Positions 44,101-52,408 of a stretch of DNA of 64,000 bases are shown in pieces. Source of the DNA: Niastella sp. OAS944 (GTDB lineage: Bacteria > Bacteroidota > Bacteroidia > Chitinophagales > Chitinophagaceae); assembly GCA_024809215.1 (NCBI GenBank), contig JANUBW010000006.1:936-64935 (forward strand). The letters are read 5' to 3'. Position numbers and translations under genes: made by a program. Under the pieces are notes generated by a model. That model worked only from the letters and a program-made list of their open reading frames with translations. It did not search any database and had not been told where the DNA came from. The first letter of the stretch is position 1; each line of letters starts with the position of its first letter.

Positions 44101-45216
44101 TTAGACATTAGTCACATCATTCATCTTCCCCGATTGCTGCTTTTCTTTTTCGCCATCGTAGAACGAAATGGTTTTTAGCAAATGTTCTGAGTAGTTGAAT
44201 ATGTCGTCTAGGGCCGATATCTCATATTTTGTCTCTTTCTTAGTTTCATCGAATGTGCCAATGTATTTTTTTGAACTATTTAAATACAGTCTGCAAATAG
44301 TTTTTCTGTTGTTGTCATCTAACAGAATGGCAAAGTAGGATTGTGCGTCCCGATATACTATTCTGGTTGCTTTTATTTTTTGGCGCATGATTGTTTTCAC
44401 AATCATAAAGCTTTCCAGTTCTTCTTCTGTTGTTTCAATTTTAACATCCTTTGCATCAGGCTGGCTGGCTGGTGGTTCTGCTTCTACCGTTTTCTGTTCG
44501 TCATTCTCCTTCTTTAGTGCGGATTTTAATCTTTCTGTTATGAGATCGTTGATATATTGCTGGATTGACTTTTTTGTTAGTCCGCAAAACTGTTCCATTA
44601 ATCTGGACGTAAGAACACCATTGTAAATTTGTTTCGCAAAATGACGCACAAAACCGTCTGAAGGGTTATGGAATTCAGAATTGATAAGCACCTTCAGTTC
44701 GTTCATGTATTTAAGCTCACTGGCAGTGTTTTGTATGCTTTCTACATCGAAGTATGATTTATGGAATTTCTTTAATTCCTCAATCTGATTGTCTTTTATA
44801 TCTGTAACATTAAATTCGAAGAATGGCTTTTCGTCCATTTTGTTGGGTTCCACTAAATCAGTGTAGAACCTATAAACAATGCCATTTGATAAGAGGCCGA
44901 ATTTGGCGCTTGTAGTATGAAAATATCGAAATAGCTGAGAGTTGTGCGGGTCAAGACTTTCGCGCCAGTGTTTACATTCAATTAAAATGCAGGGATTTCC
45001 TTCTCTCATGATTGCATAGTCTACCTTTTCCCCTTTTTTGATGCCGATATCGGCAATAAATTCGGGCATTACTTCAAAGGGGTTGAATACGTCATAGCCC
45101 AATGCTTTTATAAAAGGCATTATAAACGCATTCTTAGTAGCTTCTTCTGTTTGGATTTGATCTTTAAGTTTTTCGACCCTGTCGCCAAACAGTTTTATTT
45201 CATCTTTAAAGTCCAT
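44101..45216 (-). CDS. Lone HsdR-N/PD-(D/E)xK-type restriction nuclease protein
   Basis: 371 residues. Residues ~20-150 match the N-terminal nuclease domain of type I restriction subunits: EEATKNAFIMPFIKALGYDVFNP, then D and ECK of the PD-(D/E)xK site in KVDYAI...PCILIECKHW. The middle is helical with a charged linker (~230-265), and a C-terminal ~110-residue domain is typical of these stand-alone proteins. No helicase domain and no methylase or specificity gene nearby, so it is not a classical type I system. Defence or nucleic-acid-repair function is inferred. Confidence 0.8.
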   Translation of the reverse strand: MDFKDEIKLFGDRVEKLKDQIQTEEATKNAFIMPFIKALGYDVFNPFEVMPEFIADIGIKKGEKVDYAIMREGNPCILIECKHWRESLDPHNSQLFRYFHTTSAKFGLLSNGIVYRFYTDLVEPNKMDEKPFFEFNVTDIKDNQIEELKKFHKSYFDVESIQNTASELKYMNELKVLINSEFHNPSDGFVRHFAKQIYNGVLTSRLMEQFCGLTKKSIQQYINDLITERLKSALKKENDEQKTVEAEPPASQPDAKDVKIETTEEELESFMIVKTIMRQKIKATRIVYRDAQSYFAILLDDNNRKTICRLYLNSSKKYIGTFDETKKETKYEISALDDIFNYSEHLLKTISFYDGEKEKQQSGKMNDVTNV

Positions 45217-45505
45217 TGGAATTTGATTAAGAGGTTATGATAATATTAGTAAAACTGTTTCCGAGATTACAGAATAATTCTTTACAAAAAATGGGTGTTT
45301 TTCACGTATTTGTGTTTGGAATGGTTGATCCTTATCAGTCTTTACCGGAATTCTTTCATCATCCGCACAAAAATGCAAAAAAAACTTACGCAGTCACAAT
45401 TTCCGATGAGGTGTTGGAGGCGTCGTCTTGGGAATGATCCTGCTGCAGAATTAATAATTAACTAAAGGCGTTGAAGCAAATACAATATGCGCACCTGTCC
45501 TGATC

Positions 45506-46447
45506 TTAAATCTTTGCCTGCTCCGGTAAACCACCTGTTGTATCTTCCGGGATTGTATTTATGACAGGGTTTATTTTAATTGGCGGAGCCAAAGGGTCGG
45601 CCTCTTTTAATAGCGAATCGTTTGCTTCTAAGTATTTGATCTCATCCGGTGTCAATTGGTGCACTTTAAGCATTGGTTCCCCTTCAATCATTCTTTTGAC
45701 TATCAACAGCGAGCCTAAACGAATAGTACAGTTGTCGAACCTATTTACGCTATTCAATATTTTGTCAACAGCATTGGCCAGCTTTTCCGTTTGTTCGGCG
45801 GTTGGGAGATCAATATGTTTTAGCTCAAGCGCTTTCTTTGCCTTGTCAAATATATTCTGAACATCTTGCTCTGTAACATTCTTTTTGAATACAAACCTTA
45901 TTTTTTGCCAAAAGGAATTGTAAATGGGTTCATTTTGTGTTTTCATTTCAAAGCCCAAGGCTTCCATAAATTCGCCGCAGGCATTAACAATATTTTCTTG
46001 TTCATGCAAAGAAGGCTTCTTGACAATGTATATGGTTACCTCGGATTGGGGTTTCCCTTTTGTTTCAATAGACGATTTTGAAAAATATATTCCCTTTTCA
46101 AGAGCTGTAATATCATTTTCCCATTTAGTTGCACATTGTATGAATGTAACATCTTTATTTCGCCAGGCAATAATTGAAATATTTTTGACGAGTTTTGATA
46201 AAAGCTGATGAGTAACATATGCGTGTTCTAATGTTGTGATTCGTACTAGTGTAATGGTGCCTTGAAAATTTGATACAATAAAAAATTCGCCGAAAAGAGA
46301 ATTTGTCAGGTGTTGAATATAGGCAGGGTCGTTTTCTTTGAAATTTATTGTAAAAGAAAGGGTTTTAGATATATCCTTAGTACTTATAAGGTGAACTATT
46401 ATCTCTGATTGTGTTTTTTCTACTCTTGTATCATTATAGTGTGTCAT
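45506..46447 (-). CDS. Unknown cytoplasmic protein near the lone nuclease
   Basis: 313 residues, no signal peptide or membrane helix. The N-terminal ~110 residues are a mixed alpha/beta domain (TLSFTINFKENDPAYIQHL). A central domain (~140-240) contains TIYIVKKPSLHEQENIVNACGEFMEALGFE and KIRFVFKKNVTEQDV. The C-terminus has GSLLIVKRMIEGEPMLKVHQLTPDEIKYLE. No family recognised. It lies upstream of the nuclease on the same strand, 289 bp apart, so cotranscription is possible but not certain. Confidence 0.6.
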   Translation of the reverse strand: MTHYNDTRVEKTQSEIIVHLISTKDISKTLSFTINFKENDPAYIQHLTNSLFGEFFIVSNFQGTITLVRITTLEHAYVTHQLLSKLVKNISIIAWRNKDVTFIQCATKWENDITALEKGIYFSKSSIETKGKPQSEVTIYIVKKPSLHEQENIVNACGEFMEALGFEMKTQNEPIYNSFWQKIRFVFKKNVTEQDVQNIFDKAKKALELKHIDLPTAEQTEKLANAVDKILNSVNRFDNCTIRLGSLLIVKRMIEGEPMLKVHQLTPDEIKYLEANDSLLKEADPLAPPIKINPVINTIPEDTTGGLPEQAKI

Positions 46448-46540
46448 ACTTTCCCTTTTTGTCCCACTAACATAACCAAACTCTCATTCCCCTCAAACGT
46501 GAAAAACACCCAGTTTTATTTTAGAAACAATCAAAAACCC

Positions 46541-46574
46541 AAAAGGCCTCCCGGGATGTTGGGAGACCTTTTTT
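46541..46574 (-). terminator. Terminator downstream of the amidase
   Basis: AAAAGG-CCTCCC-GGGATGTT-GGGAG-ACCTTTTTT forms a stem-loop with one bulge, 23 bp after the amidase stop on the minus strand. Confidence 0.7.
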
Positions 46575-46596
46575 ATGGATAGATACTACTGCATGT

Positions 46597-47337
46597 TTAT
46601 TTATGAAGGCTCTTGATGTGTAAATTCTCTCTTATTTTAAAATTAGCTTCTTCATCTGCAAGCGAAGCGGTTTTGAATTGATCGAGCGCCGATCCGTTTA
46701 CGGCTTTGGGTTTGGTCAGCATTGATAAAGGAGCCTGAGCGCCCATCACAAGTTGTGTAAACTTATCCCAGGGGAAATTAGGCCCGGGGTCGTTGCGGCG
46801 TTGGGGATCGAGCCGGGCGTGCGAGATAACATGTTTCAAATTGGGATACTTGGCGTAACAATAGCGCACGATCTGTGCAGTAGCAGCTACCTGCCAGTCG
46901 GAGAATGAGTCGCCACCGCTTTGCCGGTTAACGATCTCAATACCCAGCGACCAGTGGTTTACATGCGTTTTACCATTATTTACTGCAGGATGAGATTTTG
47001 AATTTTGTACATGCCAGGCCGCATCTTTTTCGCGGGCGCAAGCCCAAATAAGGCGGCCATGTTGCGGTTCATCTTCATCGGGTACCAGCCAGTGAAAACT
47101 CGCCGATGGTTTACCGGGGGCGGGGTTCATTACCGAAACCGCGCCGGAAGAGCTGGCGCCGGCGGTAGCATGGATCACAACAGCCACAATGCCATTAATA
47201 TGGTCGCCTACAGATCGTTCAGAAGTACAACGCGCCCAATAATTTTGAACACCGGGAAACCATTCTTCAGGCAGTGTGATTGGGGAAGGCCTATCGGTGG
47301 CAGGCAGATCGAATTGAAAATCTTTTGGACTAGGCAT
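46597..47337 (-). CDS. N-acetylmuramoyl-L-alanine amidase (Amidase_2/PGRP type)
   Basis: 246 residues. The zinc and catalytic residues of the Amidase_2 fold are visible in VVIHATAG, AAWHVQNS, SLGIEIVN and VISHARLDPQRRNDPGPNFPW (the His and Asp ligands). There is no signal peptide, unusual for a wall-remodelling enzyme; phage lysins and effector-type amidases are also leaderless. It shares direction with the gene upstream at 47487 and is separated from it by a terminator. Function in peptidoglycan cleavage is secure; cellular role is not. Confidence 0.88.
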   Translation of the reverse strand: MPSPKDFQFDLPATDRPSPITLPEEWFPGVQNYWARCTSERSVGDHINGIVAVVIHATAGASSSGAVSVMNPAPGKPSASFHWLVPDEDEPQHGRLIWACAREKDAAWHVQNSKSHPAVNNGKTHVNHWSLGIEIVNRQSGGDSFSDWQVAATAQIVRYCYAKYPNLKHVISHARLDPQRRNDPGPNFPWDKFTQLVMGAQAPLSMLTKPKAVNGSALDQFKTASLADEEANFKIRENLHIKSLHK

Positions 47338-47420
47338 ATGATGAAGAATTATGAGACAACTAATTTAATCAATAAAGAAAACCCCTATACCCGTGAAAAC
47401 ACCCCTTTTATAAAAAGTAA

Positions 47421-47460
47421 AAGACCCTCACGGCGTGAACCGGAAAGGGTCTTGGTTTTT
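47421..47460 (-). terminator. Terminator of the 47487 gene
   Basis: AAGACCCT (47421-47428) pairs with AGGGTCTT (47446-47453). T-rich sequence follows on the minus strand and a T8 run on the plus strand. Confidence 0.75.
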
Positions 47461-47486
47461 TTTGATAGATAAATGTTTACTAGTGA

Positions 47487-48101
47487 TTATTGAACGATCC
47501 GTGTCTCAACCGGTGAATAGATCCATTGACCGGTTTTGCTAACGACCGCTACCCGCAGCCAGTATGTTCCGCCGGATGTTAGGCCGTTGAAGGTATACGC
47601 TGGTTGCAAACTTGATTCACTATGCCAGTTGGTGGCCGATGTTGGCGATTCGGTTGTATACTGGTGAAAGTACAGCCGGGTGCGTGCTATCCTTTTAATT
47701 CTGGTTGTTAGTACACCCGGACGGCCCAGTTCAACTTCCAGGGCGGTAATAACTGGTTCTTCTACAGTTTTACCTTTTTCGCCTGAAATATAAAAACCGC
47801 TTTCCAACAGCATAGTGCGGTCGCCTTTACATTTTTCTGTTACCCACGCATCGAGCTCGATCATATAGCCAATCACTTTAACCTTCAGGTCTTTTTTAAG
47901 TGATACGGCTACTGAGTCGCGCCCTTTGGCATTTGCAACAGCTGTTCTGTAATCCGGCAGCAATGTTTTTAATGAAACATATGCTGGCGGTGGATCGGGG
48001 AATTTGGGATTGTTGTCCATTCCCTCTGCTACACGGGTGGCGCTTGTGGCTAATTCGCTGTCGCCATCCCGTTTGTATGATTTTAATATGATCGGTTCCA
48101 T
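47487..48101 (-). CDS. Hypothetical protein with C-terminal fibronectin III-like domain
   Basis: 204 residues without a signal peptide. The N-terminal ~110 residues are mostly helical (YRTAVANAKGRDSVAVSLKKDL, AWVTEKCKGDRTMLLESGF). The last ~85 residues look like an FN3 domain (SATNWHSESSLQPAYTFNGLTSGGTYWLRVAVVS). Small FN3 proteins of this layout are often encoded near amidase genes in Chitinophagaceae (recollection, not searched). Function unknown. Confidence 0.65.
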   Translation of the reverse strand: MEPIILKSYKRDGDSELATSATRVAEGMDNNPKFPDPPPAYVSLKTLLPDYRTAVANAKGRDSVAVSLKKDLKVKVIGYMIELDAWVTEKCKGDRTMLLESGFYISGEKGKTVEEPVITALEVELGRPGVLTTRIKRIARTRLYFHQYTTESPTSATNWHSESSLQPAYTFNGLTSGGTYWLRVAVVSKTGQWIYSPVETRIVQ

Positions 48102-48117
48102 ATGTAAAAATTTAGTT

Positions 48118-48321
48118 GTGAAAAAATTAAGTTGCCTGCTACTAATCTGTACCTGTTACGCTTTAATAGGGGAGCCATACTACTCATTGAAGCCGCGCAG
48201 AGGCCGTTGTGAGTACTGCGCGTATGGCGTTTTCGGATTCGTTTTCCCTGAACTGTTAGCTATCGGTTCAGGATGTGTGTTGTTAGCAACAACGCATGAC
48301 AAACGTAGATGGAATTTTTGA
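48118..48321 (+). CDS. Possible 67-residue exported peptide (GTG start)
   Basis: A GTG-started frame beginning KKLSCLLLICTCYALIGEPY, a lipoprotein/Sec-like signal, followed by a glycine-rich second hydrophobic stretch (GVFGFVFPELLAIGSGCVLL) and a basic tail. Divergent from the 47487 gene. No homologue recalled; composition favours a real peptide, but the evidence is thin. Confidence 0.3.
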   Translation: MKKLSCLLLICTCYALIGEPYYSLKPRRGRCEYCAYGVFGFVFPELLAIGSGCVLLATTHDKRRWNF

Positions 48322-48451
48322 ATCAAAGAATAGGTACCCCAAAAAGTGTCGTCTTTTGTCGTATAATGTCGTCTTTTGTCGCGAAAAAACAACCGCGGTC
48401 ATAGCTTACGGTGAGTTATAATACCTCGGCTGGAAGGGAGTTTAGAAAATA

Positions 48452-48497
48452 AAAAAGCTTTGGTAAGATTTTCCAGCAGGAATATCTTGCCAAAGCC
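48452..48497 (-). terminator. Hairpin with T-run on the minus strand
   Basis: GCTTTGGTAAGAT (from 48457) pairs with ATCTTGCCAAAGC (ending 48496) around a 14-nt loop. On the minus strand it is followed by CTTTTTTATTTT. It could end a long 3' UTR of the AraC cassette or an unannotated minus-strand RNA. Confidence 0.6.
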
Positions 48498-48749
48498 CTA
48501 TGGTGATGTAATAGTCGGATGTTTTCTGGTTGTTGCTGTGTTGCTCCGTGGCCTTGTCGATCCGTAACCTCACGTAGTCTGCATGTTGGGTGAGGCCGCA
48601 GGCTTGCCGGGTGATCGTATCAGCGCGTTTGCTGAGCTTGCAGTTACGCTATGAGGAGCAAACGCATTGAAATGAGCACGCTCCGCGACGTTTCTTCAGG
48701 TTGCAGGTTGACTTTACCTATGTAGCACGTCTGTTAACTCATAGAACGT

Positions 48750-49060
48750 TACTGCAATGAGTCATTGCTGCACAGCAATGCGGCATAGTTGCGCAGCAAT
48801 GAGAAGTAGCGTAACTGCGATGCGGCGGAGTTGCGCTGTAATGCCTCATTGCAGCGCAGCATAACATCACATCGGGCCTGCAGCGTGACGTAACTGCGCA
48901 TTTGGAACTCATAGCAGTGCTGCAGCGACACCTATCAGTGCTGATCCGTCTCATCCCCGTCGCGCAGTCGCGTTCCATATAGCCTGCAACGTGAGCAAAC
49001 AAGCCAGATACGCATTGTTGCAACGCAGCAACGTGTCGGCGCTGCGCTGCAATGCGAGGG
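48750..49060. repeat. CATTGC/GCAATG word-repeat block
   Basis: CATTGCTGCACAGCAATG (48763-48780) is a perfect 18-bp palindrome. Close variants follow: TTGCGCAGCAATG (48789), TTGCGCTGTAATG (48831), CATTGCAGCGCAGC (48847) and GCGCTGCGCTGCAATG (49039). The words alternate in orientation, so the RNA could fold in many ways. It is more GC-rich than flanking genes. Confidence 0.7.
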
Positions 49061-49291
49061 AACAGGACAGTTATATCTTCGGCCTGTTTGGCAATGCGTC
49101 ATTATAAGCCTGCTATTAATCATTGCAACCATAAGATGCCACCTGTGTAACAGGCAATGGCAATTAGTTATAAGGAAAGCCAGAAGGAATGGGTTGATGA
49201 TTTAATTTAAGAAGATGTTTGGATAGAAGTTGATTTTTTATTGTTGTTGCGCAAATAAAATTGGCGGTGATCAAGTGAGATAACTGTTTTG

Positions 49292-49648
49292 TTACGATAA
49301 AGGCTTCGCTCCCGTATATTGGCTTGGCGTTATACCATAATGCCTTTTGAACGCATATAAAAATGCCCGCACCGTGGTATAATGTAATTGATAAGTAATT
49401 TCTTTGATGTCTTTTCCCGCCTTTAACATTCTTTTGCTGCGTTCCATTCTTTTCTTCAGCTTGTAATCGCGAATGGTTAGGCCGTATTGTATTTTAAACG
49501 CCTGTTGCAAGGTATTGCGGGTAATGCCATATTTCTCCGATAGCTTTTGCGCGCTATCGCCAATGGCGCCGCGATGATCGTCGAGGTTTTTTTTATATGC
49601 ACCTACTGCCTGCAGTACATGCAGCGTGAACCGTTTTTCATTCCCCAT
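49292..49648 (-). CDS. AraC-type helix-turn-helix protein, no effector domain
   Basis: 118 residues. The two AraC helix-turn-helix motifs cover most of the chain (AQKLSEKYGITRNTLQQAFKIQYGLTI and KEITYQLHYTTVRAFLYAFKRHYGITPSQY). There is no sugar-binding or other sensory domain, and the conserved second-helix region is intact. Fourth gene of the AraC-X-X-AraC cassette and a clear paralogue of the first. Confidence 0.85.
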   Translation of the reverse strand: MGNEKRFTLHVLQAVGAYKKNLDDHRGAIGDSAQKLSEKYGITRNTLQQAFKIQYGLTIRDYKLKKRMERSKRMLKAGKDIKEITYQLHYTTVRAFLYAFKRHYGITPSQYTGAKPLS

Positions 49649-49686
49649 GGTCGGTAGGTTAATGGTAATAGAATGGTCGTTCCTGG

Positions 49687-50166
49687 TTAGCCTTCGGTGT
49701 GTACGAAATGACTTTGGGTATACGTTAAAAACTGGTGCGGATTGTGAAATACTTCGCCTACTTCATGCTCATTATCATGATCGTCGCGAACGATCATCGT
49801 GTTGTTTTTTGTAAGGCGAAAATACAATGCATGAAAAATGATCTTTACTACAATTGAACAATATATCTCGGCCTTGCCATTGTAATACATAGACCAGAGA
49901 TGGGCGGGCGTAAGGGATACAAGCTCCTGCGAATGACGGAACTTAAAATCCTGCATGAATGTAAAAAAAGGGGTGCTGTTGTATAATAAACCATAATCAA
50001 CCCAGGGTTCGGGTGGTGGGTTAAGGGGATGGATCACAAAAACTGAATCATCGATATTCATACAAAACTCCACGCCATGGGGATTGTCGTACAACCCCAG
50101 ATGGTCGTCGAGGAACGTGTATATATTTCTTTCTGCACGGTTCATGGCGGAGCGGTTTAGTGCCAC
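49687..50166 (-). CDS. Unknown protein X2, paralogue of X1
   Basis: 159 residues, cytoplasmic. It shares with the preceding gene product the pattern R-N-hydrophobic-FLDDHLG-Y-NP-VE near the start, LTPAHLWSMYYNGKAEIYC in the middle and a charged tail with a final aromatic segment (FLTYTQSHF). Function not recognised. Starts 2 bp after the stop of X1. Confidence 0.65.
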   Translation of the reverse strand: MALNRSAMNRAERNIYTFLDDHLGLYDNPHGVEFCMNIDDSVFVIHPLNPPPEPWVDYGLLYNSTPFFTFMQDFKFRHSQELVSLTPAHLWSMYYNGKAEIYCSIVVKIIFHALYFRLTKNNTMIVRDDHDNEHEVGEVFHNPHQFLTYTQSHFVHTEG

Positions 50167-50168
50167 GC

Positions 50169-50630
50169 TTACAAATTTGAAACATAGTTCCTGGTGAACT
50201 CAAAAAAATCACCGGGCGTTTCCAGCTTTTCCTTAATTACCTTATTAATATCTTCTTCCTCATCTAACATATACAGCTTGCCATTCTTTTTGTAAAAGCG
50301 CAGCTCGTAATAATAATCGGGATTGTCTATCATACAGCATAACCGGGCTATGCCCTTGTGAAACAGCTCTATCAACATGTGCGGACTAACAAAATGCAGC
50401 TGTTCTACCGTATTTATTCCACTCAACTTACTAAATTCTGCTACCGTAGTATTGGTTATACTGATCTCTAGGTTATAATCGGGTTCGGCAAAAACATCGG
50501 GCCACCGGGCGCTCATATCAAAAGCTCCTTCCTCATCGAGGGTGCTTTCTACCCTGAATGGATTGATATAATGTCCCATGTTATCTTTTAAATACTTCTC
50601 TATTGCATTTCTGGTCGATTTCATGTGCAA
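50169..50630 (-). CDS. Unknown protein X1 of the AraC cassette
   Basis: 153 residues (or 151 from the second ATG), cytoplasmic and acidic. The segment VSPHMLIELFHKGIARLCCM aligns with LTPAHLWSMYYNGKAEIYCS of X2, and RFYKKNGKLYMLDEEEDIN with its charged region, so the two are tandem duplicates. No recognisable family. Located between two AraC-like genes. Confidence 0.65.
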   Translation of the reverse strand: MHMKSTRNAIEKYLKDNMGHYINPFRVESTLDEEGAFDMSARWPDVFAEPDYNLEISITNTTVAEFSKLSGINTVEQLHFVSPHMLIELFHKGIARLCCMIDNPDYYYELRFYKKNGKLYMLDEEEDINKVIKEKLETPGDFFEFTRNYVSNL

Positions 50631-50665
50631 TCAGGTTTATTAATGGCCACTGGTACAAGGTTATG

Positions 50666-51058
50666 CTATTGATCTGTTGTGCGGGCGTTGTTCTTCATCT
50701 TTCGTGTTTTTCTGCTCTCTATTTTGTTTATCCATTCCTTTGCACTGATGTTGTAATAATTTTTAAAAGCATTACTAAATGAACTGGGCGAAGAATAACG
50801 AAGAATAATACTTATTTCCTTTACCGATTTGCCCATGCGTAATAATCGTTTGGCTTCGCCCAATCGTAATTTTAATTTGTATGCCCCCAATGGTTGTTTG
50901 TACTTCTCTTTAAAAAAATCCTGTAGTGCATTCCTGCTGATGTGATATTGCCTTGCCAATGCGGCCGTGCTTAAGTGGGTATAAGGATGCCCGTCAAGAT
51001 ACTTCTTGATCTGCATAGCTGCAACCTGCACAGACCGGTTGACTTCTTTTTTGGGCAT
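50666..51058 (-). CDS. AraC-type helix-turn-helix protein, no effector domain
   Basis: 130 residues: two helix-turn-helix motifs (TAALARQYHISRNALQDFFKEKYKQPL and VKEISIILRYSSPSSFSNAFKNYYNIS) plus a basic C-terminal tail (ESRKTRKMKNNARTTDQ). First gene of the four-gene cassette, preceded by a 740-bp non-coding stretch. It may regulate the cassette; X1/X2 could be its modulators (inference). Confidence 0.85.
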   Translation of the reverse strand: MPKKEVNRSVQVAAMQIKKYLDGHPYTHLSTAALARQYHISRNALQDFFKEKYKQPLGAYKLKLRLGEAKRLLRMGKSVKEISIILRYSSPSSFSNAFKNYYNISAKEWINKIESRKTRKMKNNARTTDQ

Positions 51059-51799
51059 ACAGCCTGTTTAATGAATAGTAAATAATAAATGTTATTATGC
51101 GCGTCTTTGTACCACATTCATTAAACATTGCGTTGCCTAATTAGTCTTTAACAGTCAACTACAATACATCATTGTATACATTCAGTGTGCCTCAGATAAA
51201 GCCAGGGCATACCAAGCGTTACAATCGCATGAGCATGGATAGGGCGCTACAAATTTAAGCCGGCCACCAGGGACCCTTTTGCTTTATTCTTCTGAGTGCA
51301 AGTTACTTAGCTTGTTAATATTTTTTCGATCAATCACTTCATGTTTTGCCCTCTTTGAGCTTGGTTTCGACGTTTTGGCAAAATTCGGCCCGGCACCATT
51401 TTGTATATTCTACCAAATTAACAGACTTGTATTTGGGGACACTTTGAGAACAATCAGTTTATATATGTTGATAGGATGTTTATGTTCACCTTTATGCTTC
51501 AAAACTTTATTTTTTTAAATTCGCACTTTAATATGTTTTTGGGGCTTCTGGAAGCATTATGTGGGGCATATGGGCGGGTGTTTAGGGTGTGTGGGTAGAA
51601 CGGTAAGTATTTCTTATTAGGAAACAGTCCGGTTTTATTGATAATTATCAATTTGCTGGGTTATTCCCCAAATTCCTCCTGAATATAACACTTCCTGTAC
51701 TACTTTTGCGCCATTCCAGGCCAGCGATTATAATTTTTCATAAAAACTGACTAGTCCGGTTACAAAATAATTACCGGTGTTTACTATTATAACCGAGGT
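51059..51799. other. 740-bp non-coding stretch upstream of AraC cassette and sigma factor
   Basis: No supported gene; the plus-strand frame at 51279 has biased composition and no initiation context. The one clear motif is ATTGATAATTATCAAT (51637-51652), a perfect 16-bp palindrome about 150 bp before the sigma factor gene. A TTTG (51705) and TAATTTTT (51731) pair with 22-nt spacing is a possible but imperfect promoter. Confidence 0.4.
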
Positions 51800-52402
51800 A
51801 TGATAAAGGGCAATATGTACTCCGATGCGGAATTGATTGCCGCTATTGGAAGAAGTGATCAGCTGAATAACGCCATATTTTTCATTTACGAGCAGTATTC
51901 TTCTACCATCCAGTCGTATATTCTGGCCAACAGCGGTACGCCGCCCGATGCTGAGGATATATTTCAGGAAACGGTGGTCACTTTTATTGACCTGGTAAAA
52001 AAAGAAAAGTTCAGGGGCGAAGCCAGTATAAAAACATTTTTAACTGCCATTGCCCGCAACCTATGGTTGAATGAACTGAAAAAACGCCAACGAAGCGATG
52101 CCCGGGAAAAGGTTTTTGAACATGGGCGGGAGGTTACTGAAATGGACGTAAGCCAGTACATAGCCGACCGCGAAGTAAAACAACAGTTTGTTACCGTACT
52201 GGGCAAACTGGGGGAGCCCTGTAAAAAATTACTTACCCTGTTTTATTACGAAAACCTTACAATGAAAGATATTTTACATCACCTGCCTTACGAAAATGAA
52301 CAGGTGGTGCGCAACAAAAAATACAAGTGCCTGCAAGCGTTAACAGAAATGGTAAAACAAAATCCTGTGATCGCAAAGCTGGTGAATCAACAGTCAGACT
52401 AA
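51800..52402 (+). CDS. ECF-type RNA polymerase sigma factor
   Basis: 200 residues. Region 2: AEDIFQETVVTFIDLVKKEKFRGEASIKTFLTAIARNLWLNELKKRQR. Region 4: LGEPCKKLLTLFYYENLTMKDI...NKKYKCLQAL. It has the long Region 2-4 linker seen in sigma factors linked to CHAT genes in Chitinophagaceae (recollection). Its partner anti-sigma-like gene starts 7 bp after the stop, so the pair is cotranscribed. It probably controls the nearby CHAT gene and/or itself. Confidence 0.92.
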   Translation: MIKGNMYSDAELIAAIGRSDQLNNAIFFIYEQYSSTIQSYILANSGTPPDAEDIFQETVVTFIDLVKKEKFRGEASIKTFLTAIARNLWLNELKKRQRSDAREKVFEHGREVTEMDVSQYIADREVKQQFVTVLGKLGEPCKKLLTLFYYENLTMKDILHHLPYENEQVVRNKKYKCLQALTEMVKQNPVIAKLVNQQSD

Positions 52403-52408
52403 TTTTTT

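Larger units (their letters stand above)
48322..49291. other. Non-coding, repeat-rich 970-bp stretch
   Basis: No convincing gene. The stretch contains a direct repeat of TGTCGTCTTTTGTCG (about 48346-48380), the hairpin listed at 48452, and a 9-bp stem (GCGTTTGCT 48625-48633 / AGCAAACGC 48657-48665). A dense block of CATTGC/GCAATG inverted words follows from 48750 to 49060. Minus-strand frames at 48739 and 48935 just translate the repeats. Confidence 0.6.

Noticed and set aside
45237-45437. 66-codon plus-strand frame between the nuclease and the 313-residue protein
   Set aside because: No initiation context or recognisable domain; it lies opposite the promoter region of the nuclease gene. A real small antisense gene cannot be excluded.
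48739-49132. Minus-strand frames of 60-94 codons
   Set aside because: Cys/His/Ser-rich translations of the CATTGC word repeats, not proteins.
51279-51518. 79-codon plus-strand frame in the gap before the sigma factor
   Set aside because: Phe/Cys/Leu-biased composition typical of AT-rich spacer translation, no supporting motif.
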